A program made the translations under genes and the position numbers. The notes beneath the pieces were generated by a model. It did not search any database. It was not told the origin of the DNA and saw only the letters and a program-made list of their open reading frames with translations. From assembly GCA_947258405.1 (NCBI GenBank), contig CAMYIE010000012.1:62001-126000 (forward strand): DNA of 64,000 nt. The letters run 5' to 3'. Numbering within the stretch: the first letter of the stretch is position 1; each line of letters starts with the position of its first letter. Positions 45,226 to 54,255 of the stretch are shown piece by piece. The DNA is from an uncultured Eudoraea sp. (lineage in GTDB: Bacteria; Bacteroidota; Bacteroidia; Flavobacteriales; Flavobacteriaceae).

Positions 45226-46086
45226 TTAATTATTAAGCGCTTCCGCACCACCTACAATTTCGAGAATCTCATTGGTGATCGATGCCTGACGTGCCTTGTT
45301 ATAAGTAAGGGTGAGTTCATCTATAAGTTCAGATGCATTATCTGTGGCCTTGTGCATGGCAGTCATTCGCGCTCCGTGTTCACTTGCATATGAATCCCGT
45401 ACTGCTTTATAAAGCTGCGTCTTTAATGATTTGGGAATCAGATGAATAACGATCTCTTCAGACGAAGGTTCAAAAATGTAATCAGCTGATGACTCATTCT
45501 CTTCTGCTGATGGCAGAATGGGAAGGAATTGTTCCTTCATAAGGATTTGTGTTCCAGCATTCTTAAAACTATTGTACACCAGAAGGATCTTGTCATAGGC
45601 TCCTTCTGAATAATAGTTCATTAAGTTATCTGCAATCTGTGCAATGTTCTGAAAGCTAAGGTCATCGAATACCTGGCTGTGGTCTTCCACTATCGAAAAT
45701 TTCTTTTCGAGCAAATCGTGCGCCTTTTTTCCAATCGTGATCAGATCGGCCTGTTGGTCCGAAAATTCGTTTTCGATCACCTCACTGCACTCCTTTATAA
45801 CATTGGAGTTAAAAGCCCCACATAGACCACGATTTGATGTTATTGCCACAATAAGAACCTTGTTCACAGGTCGTTGATCTGCGTAATCACTAATGCCATC
45901 CGATTCGAGATTAGAACTGAGACCCTGTAGCAATTCTGTAAGCTTATTCGCATACGGACGCATTGCCGTAATAGCATCCTGAGCCTTTTTAAGTTTGGCA
46001 GCAGATACCATTTTCATGGCACTGGTGATCTTCATGGTTGATGAAACCGATGAAATCCTGTTCCTAATTTCCTTTAAATTAGCCAT
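45226..46086 (-). CDS. atpG: ATP synthase gamma subunit
   Basis: The 286-residue central stalk subunit of F1. N-terminal MANLKEIRNRISSVSSTMKI and TSAMKMVSAAKLKKAQ are diagnostic, and the C-terminal part TDNASELIDELTLTYNKARQ, followed by ASITNEILEIVGGAEA, is the family's rotor helix. It is the last gene of the minus-strand operon and is followed by a terminator. Confidence 0.98.
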   Translation of the reverse strand: MANLKEIRNRISSVSSTMKITSAMKMVSAAKLKKAQDAITAMRPYANKLTELLQGLSSNLESDGISDYADQRPVNKVLIVAITSNRGLCGAFNSNVIKECSEVIENEFSDQQADLITIGKKAHDLLEKKFSIVEDHSQVFDDLSFQNIAQIADNLMNYYSEGAYDKILLVYNSFKNAGTQILMKEQFLPILPSAEENESSADYIFEPSSEEIVIHLIPKSLKTQLYKAVRDSYASEHGARMTAMHKATDNASELIDELTLTYNKARQASITNEILEIVGGAEALNN

Positions 46087-46112
46087 GTACTGCTGTGCTG
46101 ATTAGCGTTCTG

Positions 46113-47693
46113 TTAGTCTTTGTACTTATCGGCCAGGTCCTTACAAACCTCAGTCAAAGTAACGGTAGCATTTTCCGTTAGTTTCCCTTGCTTGAGGGCA
46201 TCCAAAACATCGCGATGTTTTGCTTTTAAAAACTCAAGAAAGTCTCTTTCAAATTCTCTGACCTTATTCACCGGAACATTTTTTAACAGGTTCTTAGATC
46301 CTGCAAAAATGATCGCAACCTGTTCTTCTACCGTAAATGGGTCGGCCTGTGCTTGCTTGAGAATCTCTACATTCCTTCGACCCTTTTCGATAACACTCAG
46401 GGTAGCTGCATCCAGATCCGATCCAAATTTGGCAAAAGCCTCCAGTTCACGGAATTGTGCCTGGTCGAGTTTCAAAGTCCCTGCCACTTTCTTCATCGAT
46501 TTAATCTGGGCAGCACCACCTACACGGCTTACAGATATACCAACGTTAATCGCCGGTCTGACACCCTGGTTGAAAAGATCCTGTTCCAGAAAGATCTGTC
46601 CATCGGTAATAGAAATCACATTGGTAGGGATATACGCAGAAACATCACCTGCCTGTGTCTCAATTATCGGAAGCGCCGTAAGTGATCCACCTCCTTTTAC
46701 TTTCGGCTTTAAAAAATCTGGTAAATCGTTCATATTCTCGGCTACACTATCATCATCAATAACCTTGGCAGCACGCTCCAAAAGACGACTATGAAGGTAG
46801 AAAACGTCTCCGGGATAAGCCTCACGCCCTGGTGGTCGTCTTAGCAAGAGAGAAACTTCCCTGTAAGCCACAGCCTGTTTTGAAAGATCGTCGTAAATGA
46901 TCAGGGCCGGACGGCCGGTATCCCTAAAGTACTCGCCAATGGCTGCCCCGGCAAAGGGTGCATAAACCTGCATTGGTGCCGGATCTGAAGCGTTTGCCGC
47001 TATGATTGTAGTATAGGCCAGTGCTCCTTTGTCCTCGAGAGTTTTGGCAATTAGCGCCACGGTAGACGCTTTTTGTCCGATAGCCACATAGATACAGTAA
47101 ACTGGTTCTCCCGCATCGTAGAATTCCTTTTGATTGATGATTGTATCGATACAAACTGTAGTTTTCCCTGTCTGTCGGTCACCGATCACCAATTCACGTT
47201 GCCCCCTACCGATCGGGATCATGGCGTCTACCGCCTTAATACCTGTCTGCAGCGGTTCACTAACCGGCTGACGATAAATTACGCCAGGTGCTTTTCGTTC
47301 GAGCGGCATGTCGTGTAATTCACCGCTAACAGGTCCTTTTCCATCAATCGGAACACCCAGGGTATTTAAAACCCTGCCTACAACACCTTCTCCTACTTTG
47401 ATTGAGGCGATCCTTTGAGTACGTTTTACCGTATCCCCTTCCCCGATCTCCTTTGAGGGAGCCAGTAATACGACACCAACATTATCTTCTTCCAGGTTAA
47501 GTACAATACCTTCCAGACCTCCTTCAAATTCAAGAAGTTCGCCGTATTGAGCGTTAGAAAGCCCGTAAACACGAGCAATACCATCACCCACCTGGAGTAC
47601 GGTACCAATTTCATCTAGAGATGCTGTTGCATCGTAACCTGATAGTTGTTCTTTTAAGATTGCTGAAACTTCAGCGGCTTTAACTCCTGCCAT
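46113..47693 (-). CDS. atpA: ATP synthase alpha subunit
   Basis: The 526-residue F1 alpha subunit has the nucleotide-binding P-loop GDRQTGKTT (171-179) and the family's [15 protein letters not shown] context. The Arg finger region is in [16 protein letters not shown]. It forms the catalytic hexamer with beta, which is not encoded in this operon. It lies 26 bases upstream of atpG. Confidence 0.98.
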   Translation of the reverse strand: MAGVKAAEVSAILKEQLSGYDATASLDEIGTVLQVGDGIARVYGLSNAQYGELLEFEGGLEGIVLNLEEDNVGVVLLAPSKEIGEGDTVKRTQRIASIKVGEGVVGRVLNTLGVPIDGKGPVSGELHDMPLERKAPGVIYRQPVSEPLQTGIKAVDAMIPIGRGQRELVIGDRQTGKTTVCIDTIINQKEFYDAGEPVYCIYVAIGQKASTVALIAKTLEDKGALAYTTIIAANASDPAPMQVYAPFAGAAIGEYFRDTGRPALIIYDDLSKQAVAYREVSLLLRRPPGREAYPGDVFYLHSRLLERAAKVIDDDSVAENMNDLPDFLKPKVKGGGSLTALPIIETQAGDVSAYIPTNVISITDGQIFLEQDLFNQGVRPAINVGISVSRVGGAAQIKSMKKVAGTLKLDQAQFRELEAFAKFGSDLDAATLSVIEKGRRNVEILKQAQADPFTVEEQVAIIFAGSKNLLKNVPVNKVREFERDFLEFLKAKHRDVLDALKQGKLTENATVTLTEVCKDLADKYKD

Positions 47694-47726
47694 AATCTAA
47701 TGTATCTCGCTTCCCTTTCGGGTTTG

Positions 47727-48263
47727 TTAGCTATTTGTAAATTCTCTTTTCAAATTGTTTAACTGATTGGCTATACTTGCGTTGAATTGCGTATCACCAA
47801 TGCGGAGGATAAATCCGCCAATAATATTTTCATCAATAGTATTTTCCAGTGCTACTTTATTACCTGTTAATCGCTCCACTCGTTTTAGGAGTTGCTTTTC
47901 CAGATCTGAGGTTAACGGAACCGCAGTAGTAACCTGTGCGATTTTTTCACCTTTCAAAAGGTCGTTTAAGTAGATAAATTTACCAGCGACCTCCCCAAGG
48001 TGGGAAATGCGTTTATTCTCAACCAACAGGGTCAAGAGGTTTTTTGTGATCTTATCACACTGGTCGAAAATTTTAAGAAGTACATTTTTCTTCTGATCGC
48101 CAGTGATAACGGGGCTAAACAACACTTCACCCAATTCAGGACTCCCCTCAAGTGTTGCCAGGATAGAACGCATATCTCCTTCCACAGCTTTAGAGGCATT
48201 GTTCTCTAATGCATGCTCCAGGGTCGCTTTTGCGTAACGTATCGCCGCTCTTGATTCGTTCAT
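47727..48263 (-). CDS. atpH: ATP synthase delta subunit
   Basis: The 178-residue peripheral-stalk subunit (OSCP type) begins MNESRAAIRYAKATLEHALE and ends with the conserved LTGNKVALENTIDENIIGGF and LRIGDTQFNASIANQLNNLK. It links the alpha/beta head to the b-subunit stalk. It is seven bases after atpF and 33 before atpA. Confidence 0.96.
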   Translation of the reverse strand: MNESRAAIRYAKATLEHALENNASKAVEGDMRSILATLEGSPELGEVLFSPVITGDQKKNVLLKIFDQCDKITKNLLTLLVENKRISHLGEVAGKFIYLNDLLKGEKIAQVTTAVPLTSDLEKQLLKRVERLTGNKVALENTIDENIIGGFILRIGDTQFNASIANQLNNLKREFTNS

Positions 48264-48270
48264 GAGTCTG

Positions 48271-48771
48271 TTAATCTAGTTTTATGTCATTCAGCATATT
48301 ATCGACCAACTTGAGTTGTTTGTCTTTGTTGGCCAATTGTTCTTTGATAATCTTCTCTGCGATATCTACCGAAAGCTCTGCCACCTGATTCTTGATGTCG
48401 GTAACCGCTGCTTTCTTTTCGCTCTCAATGGTTGCCTGTGCCTGCTTAATTAATTTATCGCCTTCTACCTGAGCCTGTTCCTTAGCTTCGGAAACAATTT
48501 TTTCTTTGATTTCCCGGGCTTCTTTCATCATCAACTCACGCTCGGCTCTTGCTTCTTTTAAAAGCTTCTCACTGTCGGCAGTAACATTCTGCATTTCCTT
48601 TTTAGCATCTTCCGCAGCAGCCAAAGCATTCTTAATCCCCTCTTCACGATCATTTACCGCATTGAGAATTGGCTTCCAGGCATAACGCCAAAGCAAAAGG
48701 ACAAGGGCTATAAATAATAAGGTCTGCCAGAAAAATAACCCTACTGAGAAATCTTCGATAAGCTTTTCCAT
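48271..48771 (-). CDS. atpF: ATP synthase b subunit
   Basis: The 166-residue b subunit has one N-terminal membrane helix (LFFWQTLLFIALVLLLWRYA) and a long charged coiled coil (AAAEDAKKEMQNVTADSEKL and on). It forms the peripheral stalk of the F-type ATP synthase. It lies 80 bases after atpE; that spacer holds a strong stem-loop. Confidence 0.96.
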   Translation of the reverse strand: MEKLIEDFSVGLFFWQTLLFIALVLLLWRYAWKPILNAVNDREEGIKNALAAAEDAKKEMQNVTADSEKLLKEARAERELMMKEAREIKEKIVSEAKEQAQVEGDKLIKQAQATIESEKKAAVTDIKNQVAELSVDIAEKIIKEQLANKDKQLKLVDNMLNDIKLD

Positions 48772-48808
48772 AATATCTTTTACTTAACTATTTTACTATT
48801 AACATTAA

Positions 48809-48841
48809 CAATCAGTCGTAACCAACCGTTACGACTGATTG
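48809..48841. other. Perfect 14-bp stem-loop between atpE and atpF
   Basis: CAATCAGTCGTAAC and its reverse complement, with a 5-base loop, 10 bases after the atpE stop. On the minus strand no long T run follows (TTAATGTTAATAG), so it is not a plain terminator. It is probably an mRNA stability or partial-attenuation element that raises the amount of atpE message relative to the downstream genes. Confidence 0.7.
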
Positions 48842-48851
48842 TCTAAAGATT

Positions 48852-49052
48852 TTAGCTCTCTGTAGTTGCAAACAACGCAGCGAAACCAATACCTTCGATC
48901 AGTGCCGCAACGATCAACATCGCAGTCTGGATCTTTCCGTAAGCCTCAGGTTGTCTTGCAATGGCTTCCATAGCCTGGCCACCGATTCTACCGATACCCA
49001 CACCAACACCAATTACAATCAGTCCTGCACCTACAATTCTTGGAATTGTCAT
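48852..49052 (-). CDS. atpE: ATP synthase c subunit (proteolipid)
   Basis: The 66-residue rotor-ring subunit has two helices, GAGLIVIGVGVGIGRIGGQA and TAMLIVAALIEGIGFAALFA, with the proton-binding Glu in ALIEGIGF. The RQPE loop motif (IARQPEAYGK) binds F1. The short N-terminus is normal for Bacteroidota. No Na+-type signature (Gln32/Ser66-like) is claimed. Confidence 0.97.
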   Translation of the reverse strand: MTIPRIVGAGLIVIGVGVGIGRIGGQAMEAIARQPEAYGKIQTAMLIVAALIEGIGFAALFATTES

Positions 49053-49082
49053 AATAGTATATTTAATAATTAAACATTCAAT

Positions 49083-50204
49083 TTAATGCGCCTCAGCATG
49101 TTCGTGTTCTTCAGAGGCAAAACCGAAGTACAGGGCCGAGAGCATGGTAAATATATAAGCCTGTAATACGGCCACCAGGATCTCAATAATGGAAATGGCA
49201 AATGCCAGTCCAAAGGATAGTGTACTTCCGATCCAATTTTTAAAAATAAACATGAGGCCGATCAGACTCATGATCACGATATGCCCTGCCTGCATGTTGG
49301 CATACAAACGGATCAACAATGAGAAAGGCTTGATAATTAGCCCCAGTAATTCGATAGGGACCAGAATAATATACAGAGGAATCTTTGCGATCCAGGGCAT
49401 TGAATCCCCGAGCGGATCGAACAGGTGTTTCCAATAATCCGAAGTTCCCGTAAAATTTGTCAACAGGAATGTCAAAATTGCCAAAGCGGTTGTAATCGCA
49501 ATATTACCAGTAACATTTACCCCCAGAGGTGTCATTCCGAACATATTCAAAAACCAAACGAAAAAGAAAATCGTCAGCAGAAAAGGCATATATTTTCTAT
49601 ATCGCTTTTCACCAATTGTTGCAATTGCAATATCGTCGCGGATATAGAGAATGATCGGTTCGAAAAAACGACCGACACCCTTGGCTATATTATTGTTTTT
49701 TGAATAGGATACCGCCAGGCTTCTAAAAAGCAGAAACATCAGAAACCCTGTAATTAGAATCATTACTACACTTTTGGTGATGGAGAAATCCACGGGTTTT
49801 ATATTGGTGGGGTGATGTGATTCGTCGTAATTAATAGTTCCTTCACTATCTGTTTTATAAATCTTCCCATGATACGCCTTGTAATAATTTCCCCCAGCCT
49901 CAGCTACCGATTCCCCATGGTGTAGTTTTGATGAGGAGAATAATACCAGGCCATTATCCCAAAGAATTACCGGCAGTGGAAGGCCCACATGATGCGTTAT
50001 GTTTTGGTCGTCTGAATAGGAAAACAGGGAAAAATCGTGTGAGTCTTTCAGGTGATGCTGAATATAATCACTAATCTCGGTTTTTAAATCTTTTCCTTCG
50101 GCTTCACTGGATATTTCATCGGTGCCAGCAAAGACCGACTGACCTGTACAGGCCATCAAAAAAGAAAGGAATATGCTTAAAAAAGAGGTACGCACATCGT
50201 CCAT
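49083..50204 (-). CDS. atpB: ATP synthase a subunit
   Basis: The 373-residue a subunit is longer than E. coli AtpB (271). The N-terminus carries a signal-like segment (MDDVRTSFLSIFLSFLMACT, ending ...SVFAG) and about 100 polar residues before the first true membrane helix, which would sit in the periplasm. The conserved proton-channel helix with Arg is in FSLLIRLYANMQAGHIVIMS. Long a subunits with an N-terminal extension are common in Bacteroidota (from memory). Confidence 0.93.
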   Translation of the reverse strand: MDDVRTSFLSIFLSFLMACTGQSVFAGTDEISSEAEGKDLKTEISDYIQHHLKDSHDFSLFSYSDDQNITHHVGLPLPVILWDNGLVLFSSSKLHHGESVAEAGGNYYKAYHGKIYKTDSEGTINYDESHHPTNIKPVDFSITKSVVMILITGFLMFLLFRSLAVSYSKNNNIAKGVGRFFEPIILYIRDDIAIATIGEKRYRKYMPFLLTIFFFVWFLNMFGMTPLGVNVTGNIAITTALAILTFLLTNFTGTSDYWKHLFDPLGDSMPWIAKIPLYIILVPIELLGLIIKPFSLLIRLYANMQAGHIVIMSLIGLMFIFKNWIGSTLSFGLAFAISIIEILVAVLQAYIFTMLSALYFGFASEEHEHAEAH

Positions 50205-50227
50205 GATACGGGCTTCAAAAATCGGTG

Positions 50228-50235
50228 CAAATGTA
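50228..50235 (-). promoter_or_regulatory. Candidate -7 box upstream of atpB
   Basis: Minus strand TACATTTG matches TAnnTTTG, 23 bases before the atpB ATG, inside the spacer after the DUF6168-like gene. It would be an internal promoter of the atp operon. No -33 element is evident. Confidence 0.35.
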
Positions 50236-50309
50236 AACTATTCTCCTAAAAAGAAAAAAGCATTTAGCCTTTTATTTTCAAGCTTTATTCAGCATTTGGA
50301 CATCTTATC

Positions 50310-50696
50310 TCAGCTTAGTGTTCTAAGCAGCTTTACCAATGCAACGGTCTCGACTCCCAGGGATGCCAAATAGGGAACAAAAAAGAGGAAGAATTCAACC
50401 CTTGTAAGATCCCCGTCTTGTTTAAAAAGTGGATCAAAAACGAGAAAATAAACCACAAATTTCAGGGTGCTGCCCACAAGGAAAATAAAGCCAAGATACT
50501 GACTCTTATCTTCTGCCAGCCTTAGCAGGCTAACGAATATAACCAGAGCCATAATAAAATTGATCAGGTAACAAAATCCGAGGGTTTTAAAGTCGATCGG
50601 AATTTCACTGACATATAAATAGGCCCAATGCATGCCAGCTATAAGTGCCAGCACCAGAAATAAGCGAAATGCGAAAATGAGACTTCCCTTGATCAA
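50310..50696 (-). CDS. Small membrane protein of the atp operon (DUF6168-like)
   Basis: The 128-residue protein has four hydrophobic segments and no known motif. It starts at TTG 50696, overlapping the atpZ stop by four bases (TTGA); no better start exists. Its place between atpZ and atpB mirrors the position of atpI/uncI-like genes in other phyla, so a helper role in ATP synthase assembly or Mg2+ uptake is an inference from position only. I recall this family as DUF6168 in flavobacteria. Confidence 0.75.
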   Translation of the reverse strand: MIKGSLIFAFRLFLVLALIAGMHWAYLYVSEIPIDFKTLGFCYLINFIMALVIFVSLLRLAEDKSQYLGFIFLVGSTLKFVVYFLVFDPLFKQDGDLTRVEFFLFFVPYLASLGVETVALVKLLRTLS

Positions 50697-50908
50697 GAAT
50701 TCAGTTTTTTGGTTTGCTTAATAACCAGGTACATCGAAATGGCAACCGATAATAATGTTAAGACTACTGTGTAGGTGGTGCCAGATTCGGCATAATTCTC
50801 ATCTAGCCATTGCCCTGCTTTTGCCCCTGAGAAAATGATAATACCCATTTGTATAGCAATCCCGGAAAGGCTTAACCAATAGTTGGGTTTCTTTTTGTTC
50901 TCTGTCAT
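50693..50908 (-). CDS. atpZ: AtpZ/AtpI family protein
   Basis: The 71-residue protein has two membrane helices separated by a short loop (MTENKKKPNYWLSLSGIAIQ; GAKAGQWLDENYAESG; VVLTLLSVAISMYLVIKQTK). The G-x-x-x-G-x-x-L-D pattern is typical of AtpZ/AtpI proteins encoded at the start of atp operons, which help c-ring assembly. It is the first gene of the operon and has a -7 box upstream. Confidence 0.85.
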   Translation of the reverse strand: MTENKKKPNYWLSLSGIAIQMGIIIFSGAKAGQWLDENYAESGTTYTVVLTLLSVAISMYLVIKQTKKLNS

Positions 50909-50927
50909 TTTCTATGGATGTATCGTA

Positions 50928-50935
50928 CAAAACTA
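50928..50935 (-). promoter_or_regulatory. Candidate -7 box of the atp operon
   Basis: Minus strand TAGTTTTG matches TAnnTTTG, 19 bases before the atpZ ATG. The upstream hairpin that ends the bactofilin operon is directly adjacent, and the -33 position falls inside that stem-loop. Confidence 0.45.
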
Positions 50936-50972
50936 TCAAAAATTAAAAGTGCCACGATGATCGTGGCACTTT
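50936..50972 (-). terminator. Intrinsic terminator of the porW-bactofilin operon
   Basis: Perfect 12-bp stem AAAGTGCCACGA / TCGTGGCACTTT with a 3-base loop (50946-50972), followed on the minus strand by TTAATTTTTG. It lies 78 bases after the bactofilin stop and just before the atp promoter. Confidence 0.8.
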
Positions 50973-51050
50973 AAAAAAATTTTATGTAGTGTTCCCTTAA
51001 AATATCTTTTTGGCCAAAGGAACCTGAATCCTATATTTCCTTAGACCGGT

Positions 51051-51548
51051 TTAGGAAGCTTTTGCCGGCTCACCAGACTTGCTCGAACCAGAACTCAAGG
51101 AGGATTTATACCCCTGAGCTGTTCCGCCCGTTGAGGCAGATCCTGTACTGGCTGATGAGGATGCAGAACTGCTACTGCTAAGTCCGCCTTTACCCTTCAT
51201 GGTACAGGAGGCATTAAATGTAGCCCCTGGCTCCACCGCCAACTTATTCACAGAAACATTACCCTCGATCACTGCTGAAGCTTTAAGAGAAAGAAGTTCA
51301 GATACATTGAGTTCACCATTGAAACTTCCTTCTATGTCTGCATTTACGCACTGTACCTTTCCGTGAATATATCCATCCTTGCCAATAACCACCTTACCGG
51401 AGGTTTTAACATTGCCATCTAATTTACCGTCAATCCTGAAGTCTGCTTCAGAAATAATATCACCCTTAATTTTGGTGTTTTTTTCAATTCTGTTGGGCTG
51501 TCCGCCGAGTTCGCTCATAGTTCTAGGTTTTTTGTTATCCGAAAACAT
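51051..51548 (-). CDS. Bactofilin (polymer-forming cytoskeletal protein)
   Basis: The 165-residue protein has the right-handed beta-helix bactofilin core (KIKGDIISEADFRIDGKLDG; NVKTSGKVVIGKDGYIHGKV; VIEGNVSVNKLAVEPGATFN) and a Ser/Gly/Ala-rich C-terminal tail. Bactofilins form filaments at the inner membrane and often help cell shape or local peptidoglycan synthesis. It follows porW/sprE by five bases, so the two are in one operon; this is the reverse of the usual separate location of bactofilin genes. Confidence 0.9.
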   Translation of the reverse strand: MFSDNKKPRTMSELGGQPNRIEKNTKIKGDIISEADFRIDGKLDGNVKTSGKVVIGKDGYIHGKVQCVNADIEGSFNGELNVSELLSLKASAVIEGNVSVNKLAVEPGATFNASCTMKGKGGLSSSSSASSSASTGSASTGGTAQGYKSSLSSGSSKSGEPAKAS

Positions 51549-51553
51549 TCTGT

Positions 51554-54109
51554 TTATGGTTTTGGGGTTAATACCTGGTCCTTATAATCCTCTAAGTTTT
51601 TATGGACCTGAATGATTTTATAGTTAGAGGATAAAATTACAAAATTCTCAAGATCAATACGGTAGTCCTTGTTTACTTTTAACAATTCTACGTAGCCAAG
51701 GGCAAATTCTTTGGATTTAAAGCCGTGGACCACTACAAATTCATCTTCTAAATTGTAAATATCTTTTGAGATCACATTTTTATATCCCAATTCTACCACA
51801 GATTCTTCCAGGCGTTTTTTCAGGATTTCGGCTTTTTCATCTTCATGCCTTTTAAAAGGAAATACTACCTTCCAGTTTCCAGTGCCTGTAGCTCCGGTTT
51901 CCTGAGAAAATTCCTTGGGTTCTAATTTCGGGAGTTGCTCTTCGATCATTTGTTCTGCCTTTTTTCCCTCGGGATTGTTGGGATAATTCAGAGCTACATA
52001 ATTTAAAGCCTCCTTGAATTGATCGAAACCCTGTAATCTGCCAATGGCATTGGCCTTTAGCATTTCAAACTTCGGAACGATCGGGTCGCCGGTGAATTGA
52101 TTGATATTCTCTTCGGCTCTGGTGATAACAGTAAGAAATTGCTGTTCCCGAAATAGCTTGAATAGATCTTCATATTTACGTTCCGGGCTGTTCTCGGCCC
52201 CTGCTATCACCGCCTGTGGATTTAGCAGTATTTCAGCGTAGCGCGACTCAGGATGATTCTGAATGATATTTTCCTTCATCTGTTCTGCTAGAGAGCTGTC
52301 TGACTCCTCGTAAATTTTGTAAAGATTGTATTTTGATGGTAATATCAGCCGTTCTTCGGGATCCGATTTCAAAACATCTTCTAGCTTCCCGGCAGCGAGA
52401 AGGTTCTCTTTGAATTTTTCCTTGTAAATAAGCCCGAGTTGATAATTGGCAAAATTTCTCTCGACGGCAAGACTGTCTATAATTTCGGGATCTGTGGGGA
52501 TCTTTTCCAAATAATACTCCAGCGAATACTTCTCCTCTTCAGAAATCGGACCGTCCTGATCATCTCCCACATCTACGAGTTCACCTGTATCTTCGGCAGG
52601 CAGGCTTCGGTTTTTATTCGCCCATCGCCAATCATCCTCAAGAACCCGATCCCCCCAGCGATTTCGGAAATCGTTTTTTCCATAGCCCAGGCTGGCAATA
52701 TTGTAGAAGTAAAATTTACCCTTATTCTGTTGGCCTCCTTTGGTTTCGGCAAAGGCCGCAAAACCGGCAGTAGTTCTTTTTTCTTCCGCAGCCGCCGCTT
52801 CTTCAGCCTTTTTCTTAAGATCGGCGATATAACGATCAAAATAGGCAACTCGCTCCGGCTCGGTCATATTGTATAACATCAATACGCTGTCTGCATGCTG
52901 TACAATGTCTTCGTATTTTATGACATCTTCAAGGTTGTCGAATTTCTTTTTAACCGCCCTGTATTTTTTACTGTTTTCCGGGAGATTGGTCAGTACACTG
53001 TCGTAATATGCCCCTGCTGTTTTATAAATATTCTCATCAAAAAAATGCTCTCCAAGGTATTCATAATTCAGGGCATTAAGTTGTGGTATATTCCGACTGG
53101 CGCGTAAGGATTTGTTGTAGTAAGCTAGCGCAAGACTATCTGACCCATTGCTCTCGTGGAAATAACCAATCTCATGAAAAATCTTATCCAGGTAAGGACG
53201 ATTTTCACGGTTTTCTTCCAGATCGGTCAGATATTCCAAAATCTCTTGCTTGTTCTCCGGGGTCACTTTGGTATTTCTTACCTTTTGAAGATGTGCATTT
53301 ATCATATAAACCCTTGGTGACCTGCGATTGAGTTCGATGATCTTATCGAAAACAAAATTGGCACTGTCGCGATATCCCAATTGATTATACAGCTGCCCGA
53401 TTATAAAATAGTAACGGCCTTTTTCCCCGTTATTTTTGGTATAGGCGGAGGCCACCTTTAGATGCTGAAGTGCGGTTGCAGGTTCCTTTATATTGATATT
53501 CGCCTGTGCCATCATGGCATTTGCATCGGCATAATCCTGTGCCTTAAGTTGTTCGTAACGAAGCAGATTCTTAAGGTTCTTTATGGCAAGCTCTTCATTC
53601 TGCAGTCGGATATTTGTCTTTTCTCTCCAGATAGAAGCCTCATCGAGCTTATCGCTCTTAGGGTACTTTCTAAGAATATAATTAAAGGCTTCTACGGCCG
53701 GGATATATCGCTCATCAAAATAGCGTGCCTTTCCCAGCAGAAGAAAGGCTTCATCGGTCTGGGGATTCCTCTCTTCACCATCGATTTCCATTCCGTGTTT
53801 TTGGATGGCTTTTGTGGCCTTTTCTTCGGCGATGACAAAATTCGGATTGTTATCTTCAGAATCGAGTCGTACTTCACCGGACACCTGTAGTCTTTCTACC
53901 GGCAGTATTTCCCAATAATTATCCTGATATGTGGTATTGAGTTGTTCCCGCCCTTCATCAAAAGCGATATTACCGTTATACAGCACGTTATACTTCGTTG
54001 TTAACGCGTGCCAATTACGGTTTACAAAGGTGTCTTTCTTGGTTGAACAAGCAAATAAGAGTGTGCCCCCAAGAACACCAATGACAATTCGTTTGATATG
54101 AAGCTTCAA
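51554..54109 (-). CDS. porW: Type IX secretion/gliding lipoprotein PorW (SprE)
   Basis: The 851-residue protein starts at TTG 54109 (an in-frame stop lies eight codons upstream, so no ATG is possible). It has a lipoprotein signal, MKLHIKRIVIGVLGGTLLFA, with lipobox LFAC. NRNWHALTTKYNVLYNGNIA is the characteristic start of mature PorW/SprE, and the rest is TPR-like (ERLILPSKYNLYKIYEESDS and others) with a C-terminal SPOR-like part. It is needed for gliding and type IX export in Flavobacterium. It heads the operon with the bactofilin gene. Confidence 0.92.
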   Translation of the reverse strand: MKLHIKRIVIGVLGGTLLFACSTKKDTFVNRNWHALTTKYNVLYNGNIAFDEGREQLNTTYQDNYWEILPVERLQVSGEVRLDSEDNNPNFVIAEEKATKAIQKHGMEIDGEERNPQTDEAFLLLGKARYFDERYIPAVEAFNYILRKYPKSDKLDEASIWREKTNIRLQNEELAIKNLKNLLRYEQLKAQDYADANAMMAQANINIKEPATALQHLKVASAYTKNNGEKGRYYFIIGQLYNQLGYRDSANFVFDKIIELNRRSPRVYMINAHLQKVRNTKVTPENKQEILEYLTDLEENRENRPYLDKIFHEIGYFHESNGSDSLALAYYNKSLRASRNIPQLNALNYEYLGEHFFDENIYKTAGAYYDSVLTNLPENSKKYRAVKKKFDNLEDVIKYEDIVQHADSVLMLYNMTEPERVAYFDRYIADLKKKAEEAAAAEEKRTTAGFAAFAETKGGQQNKGKFYFYNIASLGYGKNDFRNRWGDRVLEDDWRWANKNRSLPAEDTGELVDVGDDQDGPISEEEKYSLEYYLEKIPTDPEIIDSLAVERNFANYQLGLIYKEKFKENLLAAGKLEDVLKSDPEERLILPSKYNLYKIYEESDSSLAEQMKENIIQNHPESRYAEILLNPQAVIAGAENSPERKYEDLFKLFREQQFLTVITRAEENINQFTGDPIVPKFEMLKANAIGRLQGFDQFKEALNYVALNYPNNPEGKKAEQMIEEQLPKLEPKEFSQETGATGTGNWKVVFPFKRHEDEKAEILKKRLEESVVELGYKNVISKDIYNLEDEFVVVHGFKSKEFALGYVELLKVNKDYRIDLENFVILSSNYKIIQVHKNLEDYKDQVLTPKP

Positions 54110-54198
54110 AATATCGGTATTCTTACCTAATCAAAACTAAAAAAGAAAGCGTTTAGTATGCCGGTATAGCGCAAATTTGGTGTAAAAAATCTCATTCA

Positions 54199-54221
54199 CA
54201 AAAAATAGCTCGTTGGCTATT
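54199..54221 (-). terminator. Possible weak terminator after the ABC gene
   Basis: Minus strand stem AATAGC / GCTATT with a 6-base loop, followed by TTTTTTG, 35 bases after the ABC ATPase stop. The stem is short and AT-rich, so this is a weak call. Confidence 0.4.
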
Positions 54222-54255
54222 GTTAAAAGTATGGCATTGACCGCCATCCAGTGGA

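Noticed and set aside
46120-46794. 224-codon ORF antisense to atpA
   Set aside because: Shadow frame of a highly conserved gene; no family resemblance.
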